NCBI GenBank assembly: GCA_029256485.1
Contig: JAQSXU010000101.1
Coordinates: 1-20,508 of the forward strand
Length of the DNA: 20,508 bases
Reading direction: 5' to 3'
DNA from: Clostridiaceae bacterium
Lineage (GTDB): Bacteria; Bacillota_A; Clostridia; Clostridiales; Clostridiaceae
The position numbers and the translations under genes are program-made. The notes below the pieces were generated by a model. That model saw only the letters and a list, made by a program, of their open reading frames with translations, searched no databases and was not told the origin of the DNA. Below are positions 6,960 through 14,398 of the stretch, one piece after another; the first letter of the stretch is position 1, and each line of letters starts with the position of its first letter.

Positions 6960-8147
6960 ATGTTTAAGAATGAATATGTTAAATCTGCATTAGGTATATA
7001 TATAAGCTATGGAATGCTAGGTATGGTTCTTATTTTAATTTCAACACATATGGCAGTTCTAACAAGGCAGTTTAATACTGATGCAGCTGGCATAGGTTTT
7101 TTAATCTCCACGGAAGGTATAGTGCGCTCGGCAACTTTATATATTACTGGGAAATTATCAGATAAGCTTGGAAGAAAGAGGTTTTTGTGTTTAGCTCCAG
7201 TGGTAATGTCAATTTTCCTAATAGGGATACCTCTTTCACCAACCTATCAATGGGCTATGTTTTTTTCAGCTTTTGCTGGTATAGCTCATGCTTTTATGGA
7301 TGCCTCCAGTTATCCTTCTTTAATAGAATGTTTTCCAAAGACTCCAGGAACGGCTACTGTTATAATAAAATTGTTCATAGCAATAGGCGCTGGTTTGCTG
7401 CCATTTATTATTGTATTCTTTGCAAATAATAATATGTTTTATGGATACACATTTTTTGTAATTGCACTAATAACGTTATTAAATGGCTTATTTTTGTTTG
7501 GAAGGAAGTTCCCACAACCAAATGAAATTAAAAATGAAGAAAATAATAAATCATTGAACAAAAAGTTTAGAAGCGAACCAATATTGAAAAAGGAAGGTTT
7601 GGCATTGATAATAATAGGTTTTACATCAAATTCTATATTTACTGCATATCAAACATGGATGCCTACCTACGGCCAGAAGATTTTAGATATGAGTCAAATG
7701 AGCTCCTTAAAATTTATATCATATTATAGTATGGGAGCAATTATATCGGTTTTAGCACTGGCAAAACTTTTACAAAAATCATTAAAGCCCATATATGTAT
7801 TATTATTATATCCTGCAGTTGGCTTAGTATCACTTGTAGCATTGCTGACTATAAGATCACAAGCAGTAACAACATTTGGATTTTTTATAGCAGGAATAAC
7901 TTCTGCTGGAGTGCTGCAAATGGCTCAAACCACTATGGGTGAACTTTTCTGGAAAAACAAAGGTGCATCCATTTCCTTGGTCTCTACCGCTAGTGGTATA
8001 GCTGCAGCTGTAATTCCAGGTTTAACGGGGCTAATTTTAAGATCCTTCGGCATTTCACATGTATTTTACTTTCTCTCAATTTTATATGTAATAGGAATCT
8101 CTTGTGCAATTTTTGCAAATTTACGATATAGAAGAGTATGTAGTTAA
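6960..8147 (+). CDS. Second MFS transporter of the quinate/shikimate cluster
   Basis: A 395-residue 12-span major facilitator protein, starting 18 bases after the dehydratase stop with an AGGGGAG ribosome site. Motif A reads GKLSDKLGRK (64-73). It is a diverged paralogue of the transporter at 4839-6089: both share the same length class, the loop motif, and aligned segments such as SYYSMGAII here and SYYSIGTII there. Two paralogous carriers in one operon recall E. coli ydiM and ydiN. One may import quinate and the other shikimate, or one may export the end product; the sequence does not decide. Transcription ends at a strong shared terminator facing the LysR gene. Confidence 0.82.
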   Translation: MFKNEYVKSALGIYISYGMLGMVLILISTHMAVLTRQFNTDAAGIGFLISTEGIVRSATLYITGKLSDKLGRKRFLCLAPVVMSIFLIGIPLSPTYQWAMFFSAFAGIAHAFMDASSYPSLIECFPKTPGTATVIIKLFIAIGAGLLPFIIVFFANNNMFYGYTFFVIALITLLNGLFLFGRKFPQPNEIKNEENNKSLNKKFRSEPILKKEGLALIIIGFTSNSIFTAYQTWMPTYGQKILDMSQMSSLKFISYYSMGAIISVLALAKLLQKSLKPIYVLLLYPAVGLVSLVALLTIRSQAVTTFGFFIAGITSAGVLQMAQTTMGELFWKNKGASISLVSTASGIAAAVIPGLTGLILRSFGISHVFYFLSILYVIGISCAIFANLRYRRVCS

Positions 8148-8190
8148 AGTGATTTAACTATACGGAAGTAAAATCAAAAATAATAACTGC

Positions 8191-8230
8191 AAAAAGCTAT
8201 GGGTAACTTTAGAACTCATAGCTTTTTAGT
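8191..8230. terminator. Bidirectional terminator between converging genes
   Basis: AAAAAGCTATGGGT (8191-8204) pairs fully with ACTCATAGCTTTTT (8214-8227) with one G-U wobble and a nine-base loop. A tract on one side and T tract on the other let it serve both the MFS gene on the plus strand and the LysR gene on the minus strand. Confidence 0.88.
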
Positions 8231-8244
8231 TGAATTAAATTTTA

Positions 8245-9153
8245 CTAGGGAGTTTCTTCGGTTAAAAAATGATCTTTGCTGTAATTTACTGCAAAGTCTT
8301 TAAATAAATGAACTGTAGGACTAAAGTACTTATTTTTCATATAAGCAAGATATATAAATCGTTTATGTGGGGGATTTGCTATATGCAAAATTTTTACATT
8401 GAAATGCTTTAGTATCCATATATTTGGTACAATAGCAATTCCATAATTAATAGATACCAAGCCGGTAATGGCACTATCTTCCTCTACCTCACAAGCAATT
8501 TTTGGATTTATACCAGCTTTAGCAAATAAGCTGTCAATGATTGGACGAATACCACTTTCCCTATTAAAGTAAACATAAGGAAAAGGTGCAGTATCTTTTA
8601 AATCTATGCTGTCGTAAACTGCAAGGGGATGGTCATTTTGAACTATAACTACCAGTTCCTGGCGGGCAAGTGGTATAAAATTAATGTTTGGTTCATTTTC
8701 TACTAAAGAACAAAAGGCTAAATCAAATTTTTCTTCCTTAAGTCCTGCTACTATATTTTTTGTGTTTCCTTGGCTGAAATTAAATGTTATATTTTGATTT
8801 GCCTCATTACTAAAAAATTCTTCAATCATTTTAGGTACAAAATGAGGTCCTAATGTATAAATAAAAGCCAAATCGATAGTACCATGAGATGGGCTCACCA
8901 GTTCTTTCAATTCCTTTTTCCCTTTTTCAAGTTCTTTTAACGCATTTTGTACATAGTTAAGAAAAAAACGACCATATTTGGTTAAACGGATATTTCTCCC
9001 ATGCTTTTCAAAGAGATAGGCTCCAAGTTCCTTTTCCAGTTCAGAAATAGCATAAGTAAGATTTGGCTGAGTAATGCATAATTTTTCAGCTGCCAATGTA
9101 TAGTGCTCAACCTTGGCTAGTTCTTGAAAATACTCTAATTGTTTTAAGTTCAA
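8245..9153 (-). CDS. LysR-type transcriptional regulator, QuiR-like by context
   Basis: A 302-residue LysR-type regulator. The N-terminal winged helix-turn-helix occupies about residues 1-60 (MNLKQLEYFQELAKVEHYT, then AAEKLCITQPNLTYAI), followed by a linker helix and a periplasmic-binding-protein-like effector domain from about 90 to 295. The start codon is TTG at 9151-9153, supported by the strong AAAGGGGTGA six bases upstream and by the standard family N-terminus. It is divergent from the enoate reductase gene and convergent with the transporter operon. In Listeria a LysR protein, QuiR, responds to shikimate and activates a comparable gene set; by analogy this one probably senses shikimate, quinate or dehydroshikimate. 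The AAATCTA repeats at 3778-3797 and 9200-9236 are candidate binding sites. Confidence 0.9.
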   Translation of the reverse strand: MNLKQLEYFQELAKVEHYTLAAEKLCITQPNLTYAISELEKELGAYLFEKHGRNIRLTKYGRFFLNYVQNALKELEKGKKELKELVSPSHGTIDLAFIYTLGPHFVPKMIEEFFSNEANQNITFNFSQGNTKNIVAGLKEEKFDLAFCSLVENEPNINFIPLARQELVVIVQNDHPLAVYDSIDLKDTAPFPYVYFNRESGIRPIIDSLFAKAGINPKIACEVEEDSAITGLVSINYGIAIVPNIWILKHFNVKILHIANPPHKRFIYLAYMKNKYFSPTVHLFKDFAVNYSKDHFLTEETP

Positions 9154-9198
9154 TTAGTTCACCCCTTTCATAAAAATAGTATAATATAATTCATAAAA

Positions 9199-9238
9199 AA
9201 AATCTATAAATAAAGCTGAAAATATTGATTAGATTTAT
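9199..9238. promoter_or_regulatory. Candidate LysR operator in the lysR / enoate reductase divergent region
   Basis: AAATCTA (9200-9206) and its inverse TAGATTT (9230-9236) flank a 23-base spacer. The first copy lies in the 15-of-16 match shared with the region upstream of the dehydrogenase operon. The position, about 45-55 bases before the -10 box and between two divergent start sites, is typical of LysR sites. Confidence 0.5.
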
Positions 9239-9258
9239 GGTTGTACCCATATTATAAT
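9230..9258 (+). promoter_or_regulatory. Promoter of the enoate reductase gene
   Basis: A perfect TATAAT (9253-9258) is preceded at 17 bases by a poor -35 box (TAGATT, 9230-9235) that overlaps the second AAATCTA half-site. A good -10 with a weak -35 is what an activator-dependent promoter looks like. Confidence 0.5.
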
Positions 9259-9320
9259 AAAATTGTTAGTTAGTTATTTAACGAAGTAAATGTTTTTATT
9301 ACATAAATGGAGGTAGTGAA

Positions 9321-11312
9321 ATGATAAAATATCCTAATATTTTCAGTCCATTAAAGATTAAAAATATGATTATTAAAAACAGAATAATAATGACACCAAT
9401 GGGTACAAATTATGCCGGACAAAACGGTGAAATGAGTAGTGACCATATTAAATATTATGAGCAAAGAGCTAAAGGAGAGACAGGATTAATAATAGTAGAA
9501 AATGCAGCAGTTGATTTTCCTTTAGGATCAAATGGTACAACACAACTTAGAATTGATCATGATAATTTTATCCCTGCTTTATTTAATTTTACTGAGAAAT
9601 TACATAAATATGGGACTTGTGTTGCAATGCAGATTAATCACGCTGGTGCATCTGCAGTTCCTGAAAGAATAGGCTGTCAGCCAGTTTCAGCATCTGAAAT
9701 TCCATCTAAAACTGGTGGAGCAGTGCCAAGATCTCTTACAAAGGATGAAATAATGGATATAGTGCAAAAGTATGGAAAGGCTACAAAAAGGGTTCAATCA
9801 GCAGGTTTTGATGCAGTAGAAGTACACGCAGGGCATTCATATCTAATCTGCCAGTTTTTATCACCTATTTATAATAAACGCAATGATGAATTTGGCGGAA
9901 GTATAGAGAATAGAGCTAGATTTGCCAGAATGGTAATTGATAGTGTAAGAGCTGAAGTAGGGCCTTTGTTTCCAATTTTACTAAGAATCAGTGCAGACGA
10001 GCTTTTAGATGGAGGCAACACTTTAGAAGATACGCTAAAGATATTGGAATACTTAAATGATGAAGTTGATATATTCGATGTTTCTGCAGCTTTAAATGAT
10101 TCTCTGCAATACCAAATAGATAAAATGGATCTTCCTGATGGATGGCGTTCATATATGTCTAAAGCTGTAAGAGATAAATTTAATAAACCTACAATAACAA
10201 CAGGAAACATTAGAAATCCAGAAGTAGCTGAAAAGATTTTAGCTGAGGGACAAGCAGATTTAATAGGCATAGGTCGTGGCTTAATTGCAGATCCTAATTG
10301 GACTTTAAAGGTTAAGAGAAATAACGAGAATATGATAAGAAAGTGTATTTCTTGTAATATAGGATGTGCAGGGCATAGAATAGGTTTAAACAGACCAATA
10401 AGATGCACAGTGAATCCAGATACTATAAATGAAGATAATTATAAAAATAAAAAGGTAGGGAAACCAACTAATGTTGTAGTTATCGGTGGAGGAACTGCCG
10501 GGCTTGAAGCAGCATGTACAGCGGCAGAAGTAGGATGCACAACATTCCTATTTGAGCAAAAGCCATATTTAGGTGGTCTTGCAAAAGAAATTTCAAAGAT
10601 TCCAGCTAAAAATAGAATTGGTTACCTTCCTAATTATTTAGAAGAGAGAGCTAAAAATCTAAGTAACCTAATTGTTTATACAAATACAAAGCCAGATATG
10701 AAAACTCTAGAAAATCTTAAACCTGATGTTATAGTAAATGCTACAGGATCAAAGCCACTACTTCCTCCAATTAAGGGTTTGTTAGATCGTATCGATGCGG
10801 AAGGAGAAAAGATACACTCAATATTAGGATTGATTAAAAATATTGATAAGTTCGAAAATGTGAAAGACAAAAAAGTAGTGGTTATAGGCGGGGGAGCTGT
10901 AGGGTTAGATGTGGTAGAATTCTTTGCAGAAAGAAAAGCAAAGGTTTCAATAGTTGAAATGCTTCCTATGCTTGGCAGAGATTTAGATGTTATAACTAAA
11001 CTTTCCATGATGGATATTATTAAGAAAAATAACGTAGATGTTCACACAGGAACAGCTCTTGTTGAAGTAGCATCGGATCATTTTAAAGTTAAGAAAGATG
11101 ACAAAGAACAGAACTTAGATTTTGATTACGGATTTGTATGTCTTGGTATGAGATCTGAAAATGCTGGACTTTCAGAATTACAGGAATATTTCGCAGATAA
11201 AAATGTTGAAATAGTGAATATAGGTGATAGTTCAAGAACTAGAAAAATAATTGATGGTATGAATGAGGGCAGAGGAATAATTGTTACTTTGGAAAAAATA
11301 GATGCAATATAA
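9321..11312 (+). CDS. Flavin/Fe-S enoate reductase, 2,4-dienoyl-CoA reductase (old yellow enzyme) family
   Basis: A 663-residue cytoplasmic oxidoreductase with the full three-part layout of 2,4-dienoyl-CoA reductase and 2-enoate reductase. Residues 1-340 form the FMN-binding old yellow enzyme barrel (IIMTPMGTNYAG at 22-33; HAGHSYL at 169-175 with candidate proton donor Tyr174; FGGSIENRARF at 191-201). A [4Fe-4S] motif follows with Cys342, Cys345, Cys349 and Cys362. The C-terminal half has two dinucleotide folds, VIGGGTAG at 387-394 for FAD and VIGGGAVG at 521-528 for NAD(P)H. Electrons pass from NAD(P)H through FAD and the cluster to FMN, which reduces an activated C=C bond. The gene stands alone, divergent from the LysR regulator. 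In context its substrate may be 3-dehydroshikimate, a conjugated enone; this is my inference. Listeria qui-type clusters carry a comparable enzyme annotated as NADH oxidase. Confidence 0.9.
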   Translation: MIKYPNIFSPLKIKNMIIKNRIIMTPMGTNYAGQNGEMSSDHIKYYEQRAKGETGLIIVENAAVDFPLGSNGTTQLRIDHDNFIPALFNFTEKLHKYGTCVAMQINHAGASAVPERIGCQPVSASEIPSKTGGAVPRSLTKDEIMDIVQKYGKATKRVQSAGFDAVEVHAGHSYLICQFLSPIYNKRNDEFGGSIENRARFARMVIDSVRAEVGPLFPILLRISADELLDGGNTLEDTLKILEYLNDEVDIFDVSAALNDSLQYQIDKMDLPDGWRSYMSKAVRDKFNKPTITTGNIRNPEVAEKILAEGQADLIGIGRGLIADPNWTLKVKRNNENMIRKCISCNIGCAGHRIGLNRPIRCTVNPDTINEDNYKNKKVGKPTNVVVIGGGTAGLEAACTAAEVGCTTFLFEQKPYLGGLAKEISKIPAKNRIGYLPNYLEERAKNLSNLIVYTNTKPDMKTLENLKPDVIVNATGSKPLLPPIKGLLDRIDAEGEKIHSILGLIKNIDKFENVKDKKVVVIGGGAVGLDVVEFFAERKAKVSIVEMLPMLGRDLDVITKLSMMDIIKKNNVDVHTGTALVEVASDHFKVKKDDKEQNLDFDYGFVCLGMRSENAGLSELQEYFADKNVEIVNIGDSSRTRKIIDGMNEGRGIIVTLEKIDAI

Positions 11313-11336
11313 ATAATTTTGTCATAAGTTCTTTAG

Positions 11337-11386
11337 AAAACCTCTAAATTGATATAAAATAAAAGTATCGATTTAGAGGTTTTATT
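11337..11386 (+). terminator. Terminator after the enoate reductase gene
   Basis: AAAACCTCTAAATTGATA (11337-11354) pairs over 18 positions with 11366-11383 with one G-U wobble and an 11-base loop, ending in T-rich sequence. It marks the right border of the quinate/shikimate cluster. Confidence 0.88.
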
Positions 11387-11410
11387 ATGGCAAAAAGATA
11401 GTCGTATATA

Positions 11411-11441
11411 TTGTTGATTTTAATTCAATTTGGTATATTAT
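11411..11441 (+). promoter_or_regulatory. Promoter of tadA
   Basis: TTGTTG (11411-11416) with TATATT (11434-11439) at 17 bases, or the overlapping TTGATT (11414-11419) with TATTAT (11436-11441) at 16 bases, lies 20 bases before the start codon. Confidence 0.55.
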
Positions 11442-11460
11442 CATACTTGAGGAGGACTCT

Positions 11461-11901
11461 ATGCATAATGGATTTATGAATGAGGCTATAAAACAAGCAA
11501 AACTTTCGCTGGAGAATAATGAAGTACCAGTTGGTGCTGTTATTGTTAAGGACAATAAAATTATTGCAGCCGCACACAATGAAAAGGAAGAAAGAGGTGT
11601 TGCCACAGCTCATGCTGAAATATTGGCCATAGAAGCAGCGTCAAAGTTATTAGGTGATTGGAGGCTAAATGGCTGTTCTATGTATGTAACACTAGAACCG
11701 TGTCCTATGTGTGCCGGGGCAATACTGCAGAGCCGGATAAGTGAAATACACATTGGTACCTTTGATGAGGTTGCAGGAGCCTGCGGATCTGTAATAGACA
11801 TATTAGGCAGTAAATATTTAAATTCAAAAGCCATAGTAAAATGGTACTATTGTGATGAATGCAGTAATTTGCTCAGTGACTTTTTTAAAAACAGGAGATA
11901 G
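11461..11901 (+). CDS. tadA: tRNA-specific adenosine deaminase
   Basis: A 146-residue zinc deaminase that converts adenosine 34 of tRNA-Arg(ACG) to inosine so that one tRNA reads three arginine codons. The zinc site is plain: His51 and catalytic Glu53 in HAE, and Cys81 and Cys84 in PCPMC. EVPVGAVIV (21-29) is the typical strand before the active site. Length is normal. GAGGAGG lies five bases before the ATG. The neighbours tRNA-Ser, SRP RNA and dnaX match the B. subtilis order yaaJ - scr - dnaX near the origin, which supports both the identity and the chromosomal position. Confidence 0.95.
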   Translation: MHNGFMNEAIKQAKLSLENNEVPVGAVIVKDNKIIAAAHNEKEERGVATAHAEILAIEAASKLLGDWRLNGCSMYVTLEPCPMCAGAILQSRISEIHIGTFDEVAGACGSVIDILGSKYLNSKAIVKWYYCDECSNLLSDFFKNRR

Positions 11902-11936
11902 CAGCAATAAAATACTTTTAGAATATATCTAGCTAT

Positions 11937-11965
11937 TTGATTTATAATAATATATTTAGTATAAT
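11937..11965 (+). promoter_or_regulatory. Promoter of tRNA-Ser(CGA)
   Basis: TTGATT (11937-11942), 17 bases, perfect TATAAT (11960-11965), 16 bases before the tRNA 5' end. Confidence 0.78.
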
Positions 11966-11981
11966 GTGATAGTGACAATTT

Positions 11982-12073
11982 GGAGAGATGTCCGAGTGGT
12001 CTATGGTGATGGTCTCGAAAACCATTGTACGGGGTAACCCGTACCGAGGGTTCAAATCCCTCTCTCTCCGCCA
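11982..12073 (+). tRNA. tRNA-Ser (anticodon CGA)
   Basis: The acceptor GGAGAGA (11982-11988) pairs with TCTCTCC (12063-12069), followed by discriminator G and an encoded CCA. The anticodon stem ATGGT/ACCAT encloses the loop CTCGAAA, giving anticodon CGA, which reads serine codon UCG. A long variable arm (GTACGGGGTAACCCGTAC) marks a class II tRNA, as expected for serine. The T loop is TTCAAAT. Confidence 0.95.
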
Positions 12074-12166
12074 TGAGAATATATTTCTTTAATTAAGCAT
12101 CATAAATAGTGACAGTGAAACTGGGAATTAGATAAAAAACTGCCAGCAGATACATTTAAAAAGTAC

Positions 12167-12195
12167 TTGAACATATAATTTTTATTTGTTATAAT
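12167..12195 (+). promoter_or_regulatory. Promoter of tRNA-Ser(GGA) and probably SRP RNA
   Basis: TTGAAC (12167-12172), 17 bases, perfect TATAAT (12190-12195), 21 bases before the second tRNA-Ser. No separate promoter fits between this tRNA and the SRP RNA. Confidence 0.75.
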
Positions 12196-12216
12196 GATTA
12201 AGCATTGAACAAACAT

Positions 12217-12306
12217 GGAGAGATGTCCGAGTGGTTTAAGGAGCACGCCTGGAAAGCGTGTGTAGGGGAAACTCTACCGGGGGTTCGAATCCCCCTTTCT
12301 CCGCCA
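12217..12306 (+). tRNA. tRNA-Ser (anticodon GGA)
   Basis: The acceptor GGAGAGA (12217-12223) pairs with TTTCTCC with one G-U pair, followed by G and an encoded CCA ending at 12306. The anticodon stem CACGC/GCGTG encloses CTGGAAA, giving GGA for codons UCC and UCU. A class II variable arm is present. The SRP RNA begins within a few bases of the CCA end. Confidence 0.95.
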
Positions 12307-12310
12307 GTTT

Positions 12311-12576
12311 AACTGCTAGATGGGGAGTCAGCGGTGCCCTGTAACCTGCAATCCGCTATAGCAGGATTGAATTCCTTGCTTAGGCTACAGCTTGTGAGGC
12401 CTGACCCATAAAAGTGGCGTTGATAACTGGGTCCCACGCAATGAAAACTCATGAAACCCGTCAGGTCCGGAAGGAAGCAGCGGTAAGTGAACCTTTTCGT
12501 GTGCCGTGGATCAACCTGGTTTGAGCTAACTGTATGGGTAACGCTTATAGGCTGCTAGACGAAGCAAGGTGCACGG
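12311..12576 (+). ncRNA. ffs: Signal recognition particle RNA, large bacterial form (scRNA)
   Basis: The RNA scaffold of the signal recognition particle, which with Ffh targets nascent membrane and secreted proteins. The conserved Ffh-binding helix 8 motif GTCAGGTCCGGAAGGAAGC starts at 12460, with the asymmetric loop and GGAA tetraloop intact. The upstream part (GCGGTGCCCTGTAACCTGC from about 12329) is the Alu domain with its loop-loop pairing segments, so this is the roughly 270-nt form of Gram-positive spore formers, not the short E. coli 4.5S form. Ends are approximate by a few bases. Location between tRNA-Ser and dnaX matches the B. subtilis arrangement. Confidence 0.92.
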
Positions 12577-12594
12577 TTTACATAATGTTTTTTT

Positions 12595-12620
12595 AGACAT
12601 CAATGGATGTCTTTTTATTT
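12595..12620 (+). terminator. Terminator of the tRNA-Ser / SRP RNA transcript
   Basis: AGACATC (12595-12601) and GATGTCT (12606-12612) form a perfect 7-bp stem with an AATG loop, followed by TTTTATTTT. Confidence 0.85.
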
Positions 12621-12633
12621 TACCTTAAATTTG

Positions 12634-12662
12634 TTCACTGTTAAGTTTAAATGTTGTATAAT
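12634..12662 (+). promoter_or_regulatory. Promoter of dnaX
   Basis: TTCACT (12634-12639, four of six), 17 bases, perfect TATAAT (12657-12662), 48 bases upstream of the dnaX start codon. Confidence 0.6.
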
Positions 12663-12710
12663 AAGATAGTTAATAACACATAAATAGAACTATTATAAGA
12701 AGGTGAAAAA

Positions 12711-14330
12711 ATGGCTTATACCGCATTATATAGAGAATGGAGGCCAAAAACCTTTGAAGATGTTGTTGGTCAAAAGCATATAACAGTAACATTAAAAAAT
12801 CAATTAATGAACAATAGAATAGCTCACGCATATCTTTTTTGCGGTACAAGGGGAACTGGTAAAACATCAACAGCAAAGATATTGGCAAAGGCTGTTAATT
12901 GCTTGAATCCTCAAAATGGAAGTCCATGTAACCAATGCGAAATGTGCAAAAAAATAAATGCAGGCATCGCAATTGATGTTACGGAGCTGGATGCTGCTTC
13001 TAATAATAGTGTAGATAATATCAGAAATATAATTGATGATGTTCAATACCCTCCAAGTGAAGCAAAGTATAAAATATATATTATGGATGAAGTTCATATG
13101 TTGTCTTCTGGTGCAGTTAATGCTTTTTTAAAAACACTTGAGGAACCACCTTCAAGGGTAATTTTTATATTAGCTACTACAGATCCTCAAAAGCTGCCTG
13201 TTACTATCCTCTCTAGATGTCAAAGATTTGACTTTAAAAGGATAAAAAAAGAAGATACTTTCGATTTACTTAGAAAAATTGCTAAGGATCAAGGGGTCTT
13301 TGCAGATGACAAAAGCTTGAATTTAATTGCTAGAATGTCTGATGGAGCCATGAGGGATGCTCTTAGTATTTTAGATCAGGCTATTTCCATGGGAAATGGA
13401 AAGGTGGATTATGATTCCTTAATAAATATGCTTGGGTTAGTAACAAATGATAATTTAATTAAACTTACAGATAGTATTATTGATAAAAATGTAGAACTTT
13501 CAATGAGAATTATTGACGACATTGTATTAAGCGGCAAGGATGTACATAATTTTATCAGGGAAATGATAGAGCATCTGCGAAATCTTCTTATGGTTAAAAT
13601 AAGCCAAAATCCTGATGGAATTTTAGATATGTCAACTGAAAATATTGAAAGAATTAAGCAGCAATCATATAGAATTAGAATAGAAGAATTAATGAGGAAT
13701 ATAAGAATATTACAAGAATCAGAGGAGCAATCTAAGTGGTCTAAACAAAGCAGAATATATCTTGAACTAGCGGCAATTAAAATGTGTAAAATAGAGTATG
13801 ATACCTCTCCAGAAATAATACTTTCAAGATTGAATAAATTAGAGGAGGCTATGAAAAATGGCCAAATTAGTGTCAATCATGAAACTATTGTACCTAAAGT
13901 GACAGGTGTGAAAAGCAATAAAGTAAAAAAGAAAGAGCAAATAAACGAAGTAAAAGTTCAACCAGTATATGAATTTAACAAAGATTCCAAGTTAAATATA
14001 GATGTTGTTAGGAAGAGCTGGAAGGACATTTTGGAAGCATTTAAAGCAAGAAGGCTTATGGTATTGTTTGCTGCCTTAACCACAGGGGAGCCTGTAGAAT
14101 GCAAAGGTGGAATTATAAAAGTTAAATATGAAGAAGGCTTTGCATTCCACAAGCAAAGATTGGAAAAAGAAGAGAATAGAAAAGTTGTAGAAGAAGTATT
14201 TTCAGAGGTACTAAAAGAGAGAGTTAGAATAACATATATTATAGAGGGAAAGGACAATTTTAATAAAGCACCAGAACAAGTGTTGAAGGATGCCTTTGGA
14301 GAAGAATTAGTAGAAATAATAGATGAATAA
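12711..14330 (+). CDS. dnaX: DNA polymerase III subunits tau/gamma
   Basis: The 539-residue clamp-loader motor subunit, which opens the beta clamp and loads it on primed DNA. Domain I has the Walker A GTRGTGKT at 45-52, a zinc module with Cys64, Cys73, Cys76 and Cys79, Walker B/DEVH at 126-129, and the SRC arginine-finger motif at 168-170. Domains II-III run to about 370. A Lys-rich linker follows at about 400-415, then a tau-type C-terminal domain that would bind the polymerase. The start has AGAAGGTGA upstream. The linker contains an in-register A AAA AAG heptamer (13925-13931) that could yield a shorter gamma form. It is followed by ybaB and recR, the usual replication and repair gene group. 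Identity is not in doubt; the frameshift is a prediction. Confidence 0.97.
   Translation: MAYTALYREWRPKTFEDVVGQKHITVTLKNQLMNNRIAHAYLFCGTRGTGKTSTAKILAKAVNCLNPQNGSPCNQCEMCKKINAGIAIDVTELDAASNNSVDNIRNIIDDVQYPPSEAKYKIYIMDEVHMLSSGAVNAFLKTLEEPPSRVIFILATTDPQKLPVTILSRCQRFDFKRIKKEDTFDLLRKIAKDQGVFADDKSLNLIARMSDGAMRDALSILDQAISMGNGKVDYDSLINMLGLVTNDNLIKLTDSIIDKNVELSMRIIDDIVLSGKDVHNFIREMIEHLRNLLMVKISQNPDGILDMSTENIERIKQQSYRIRIEELMRNIRILQESEEQSKWSKQSRIYLELAAIKMCKIEYDTSPEIILSRLNKLEEAMKNGQISVNHETIVPKVTGVKSNKVKKKEQINEVKVQPVYEFNKDSKLNIDVVRKSWKDILEAFKARRLMVLFAALTTGEPVECKGGIIKVKYEEGFAFHKQRLEKEENRKVVEEVFSEVLKERVRITYIIEGKDNFNKAPEQVLKDAFGEELVEIIDE
13925..13931 (+). other. Candidate -1 programmed frameshift heptamer in dnaX
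   Basis: The frame reads GTA AAA AAG, so A AAA AAG is in the exact register for a tandem -1 slip, the same heptamer as in E. coli dnaX. After slippage at codon 407 the -1 frame adds 13 codons and stops at TGA 13970-13972, giving a 420-residue product. An SD-like AGGTG lies 16 bases upstream; no strong downstream hairpin is visible, which weakens the case. Confidence 0.45.
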
Positions 14331-14398
14331 AAAGATGTTTAATAAATAGGTAAAAATACCTAATTATAATATAGAATTGAATTAAGGAGGATTTTATT

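Noticed and set aside
9869..10408. 179-codon open frame on the minus strand inside the enoate reductase gene
   Set aside because: It is a shadow of the coding strand: no ribosome site, low-complexity Ser/Leu/Ile-rich translation, and the plus-strand protein has all expected motifs.
12026..12069. Shared GGTTCAAATCCC between tRNA-Ser(CGA) and the fragment at 3354 as a pair of attachment sites
   Set aside because: The identity is limited to the universal T loop and part of its stem; the acceptor strands differ, so it does not indicate recombination between them.
11847..12074. Minus-strand reading frame beginning MAEREGFEPSV, antisense to tRNA-Ser
   Set aside because: This is the well-known spurious translation of the tRNA-Ser complement, often mis-annotated as a protein. 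The tRNA is intact.
13409..13876. 155-codon minus-strand frame inside dnaX
   Set aside because: Shadow frame rich in Ile, Ser and Leu as expected from reversed AT-rich codons; dnaX is intact on the plus strand.
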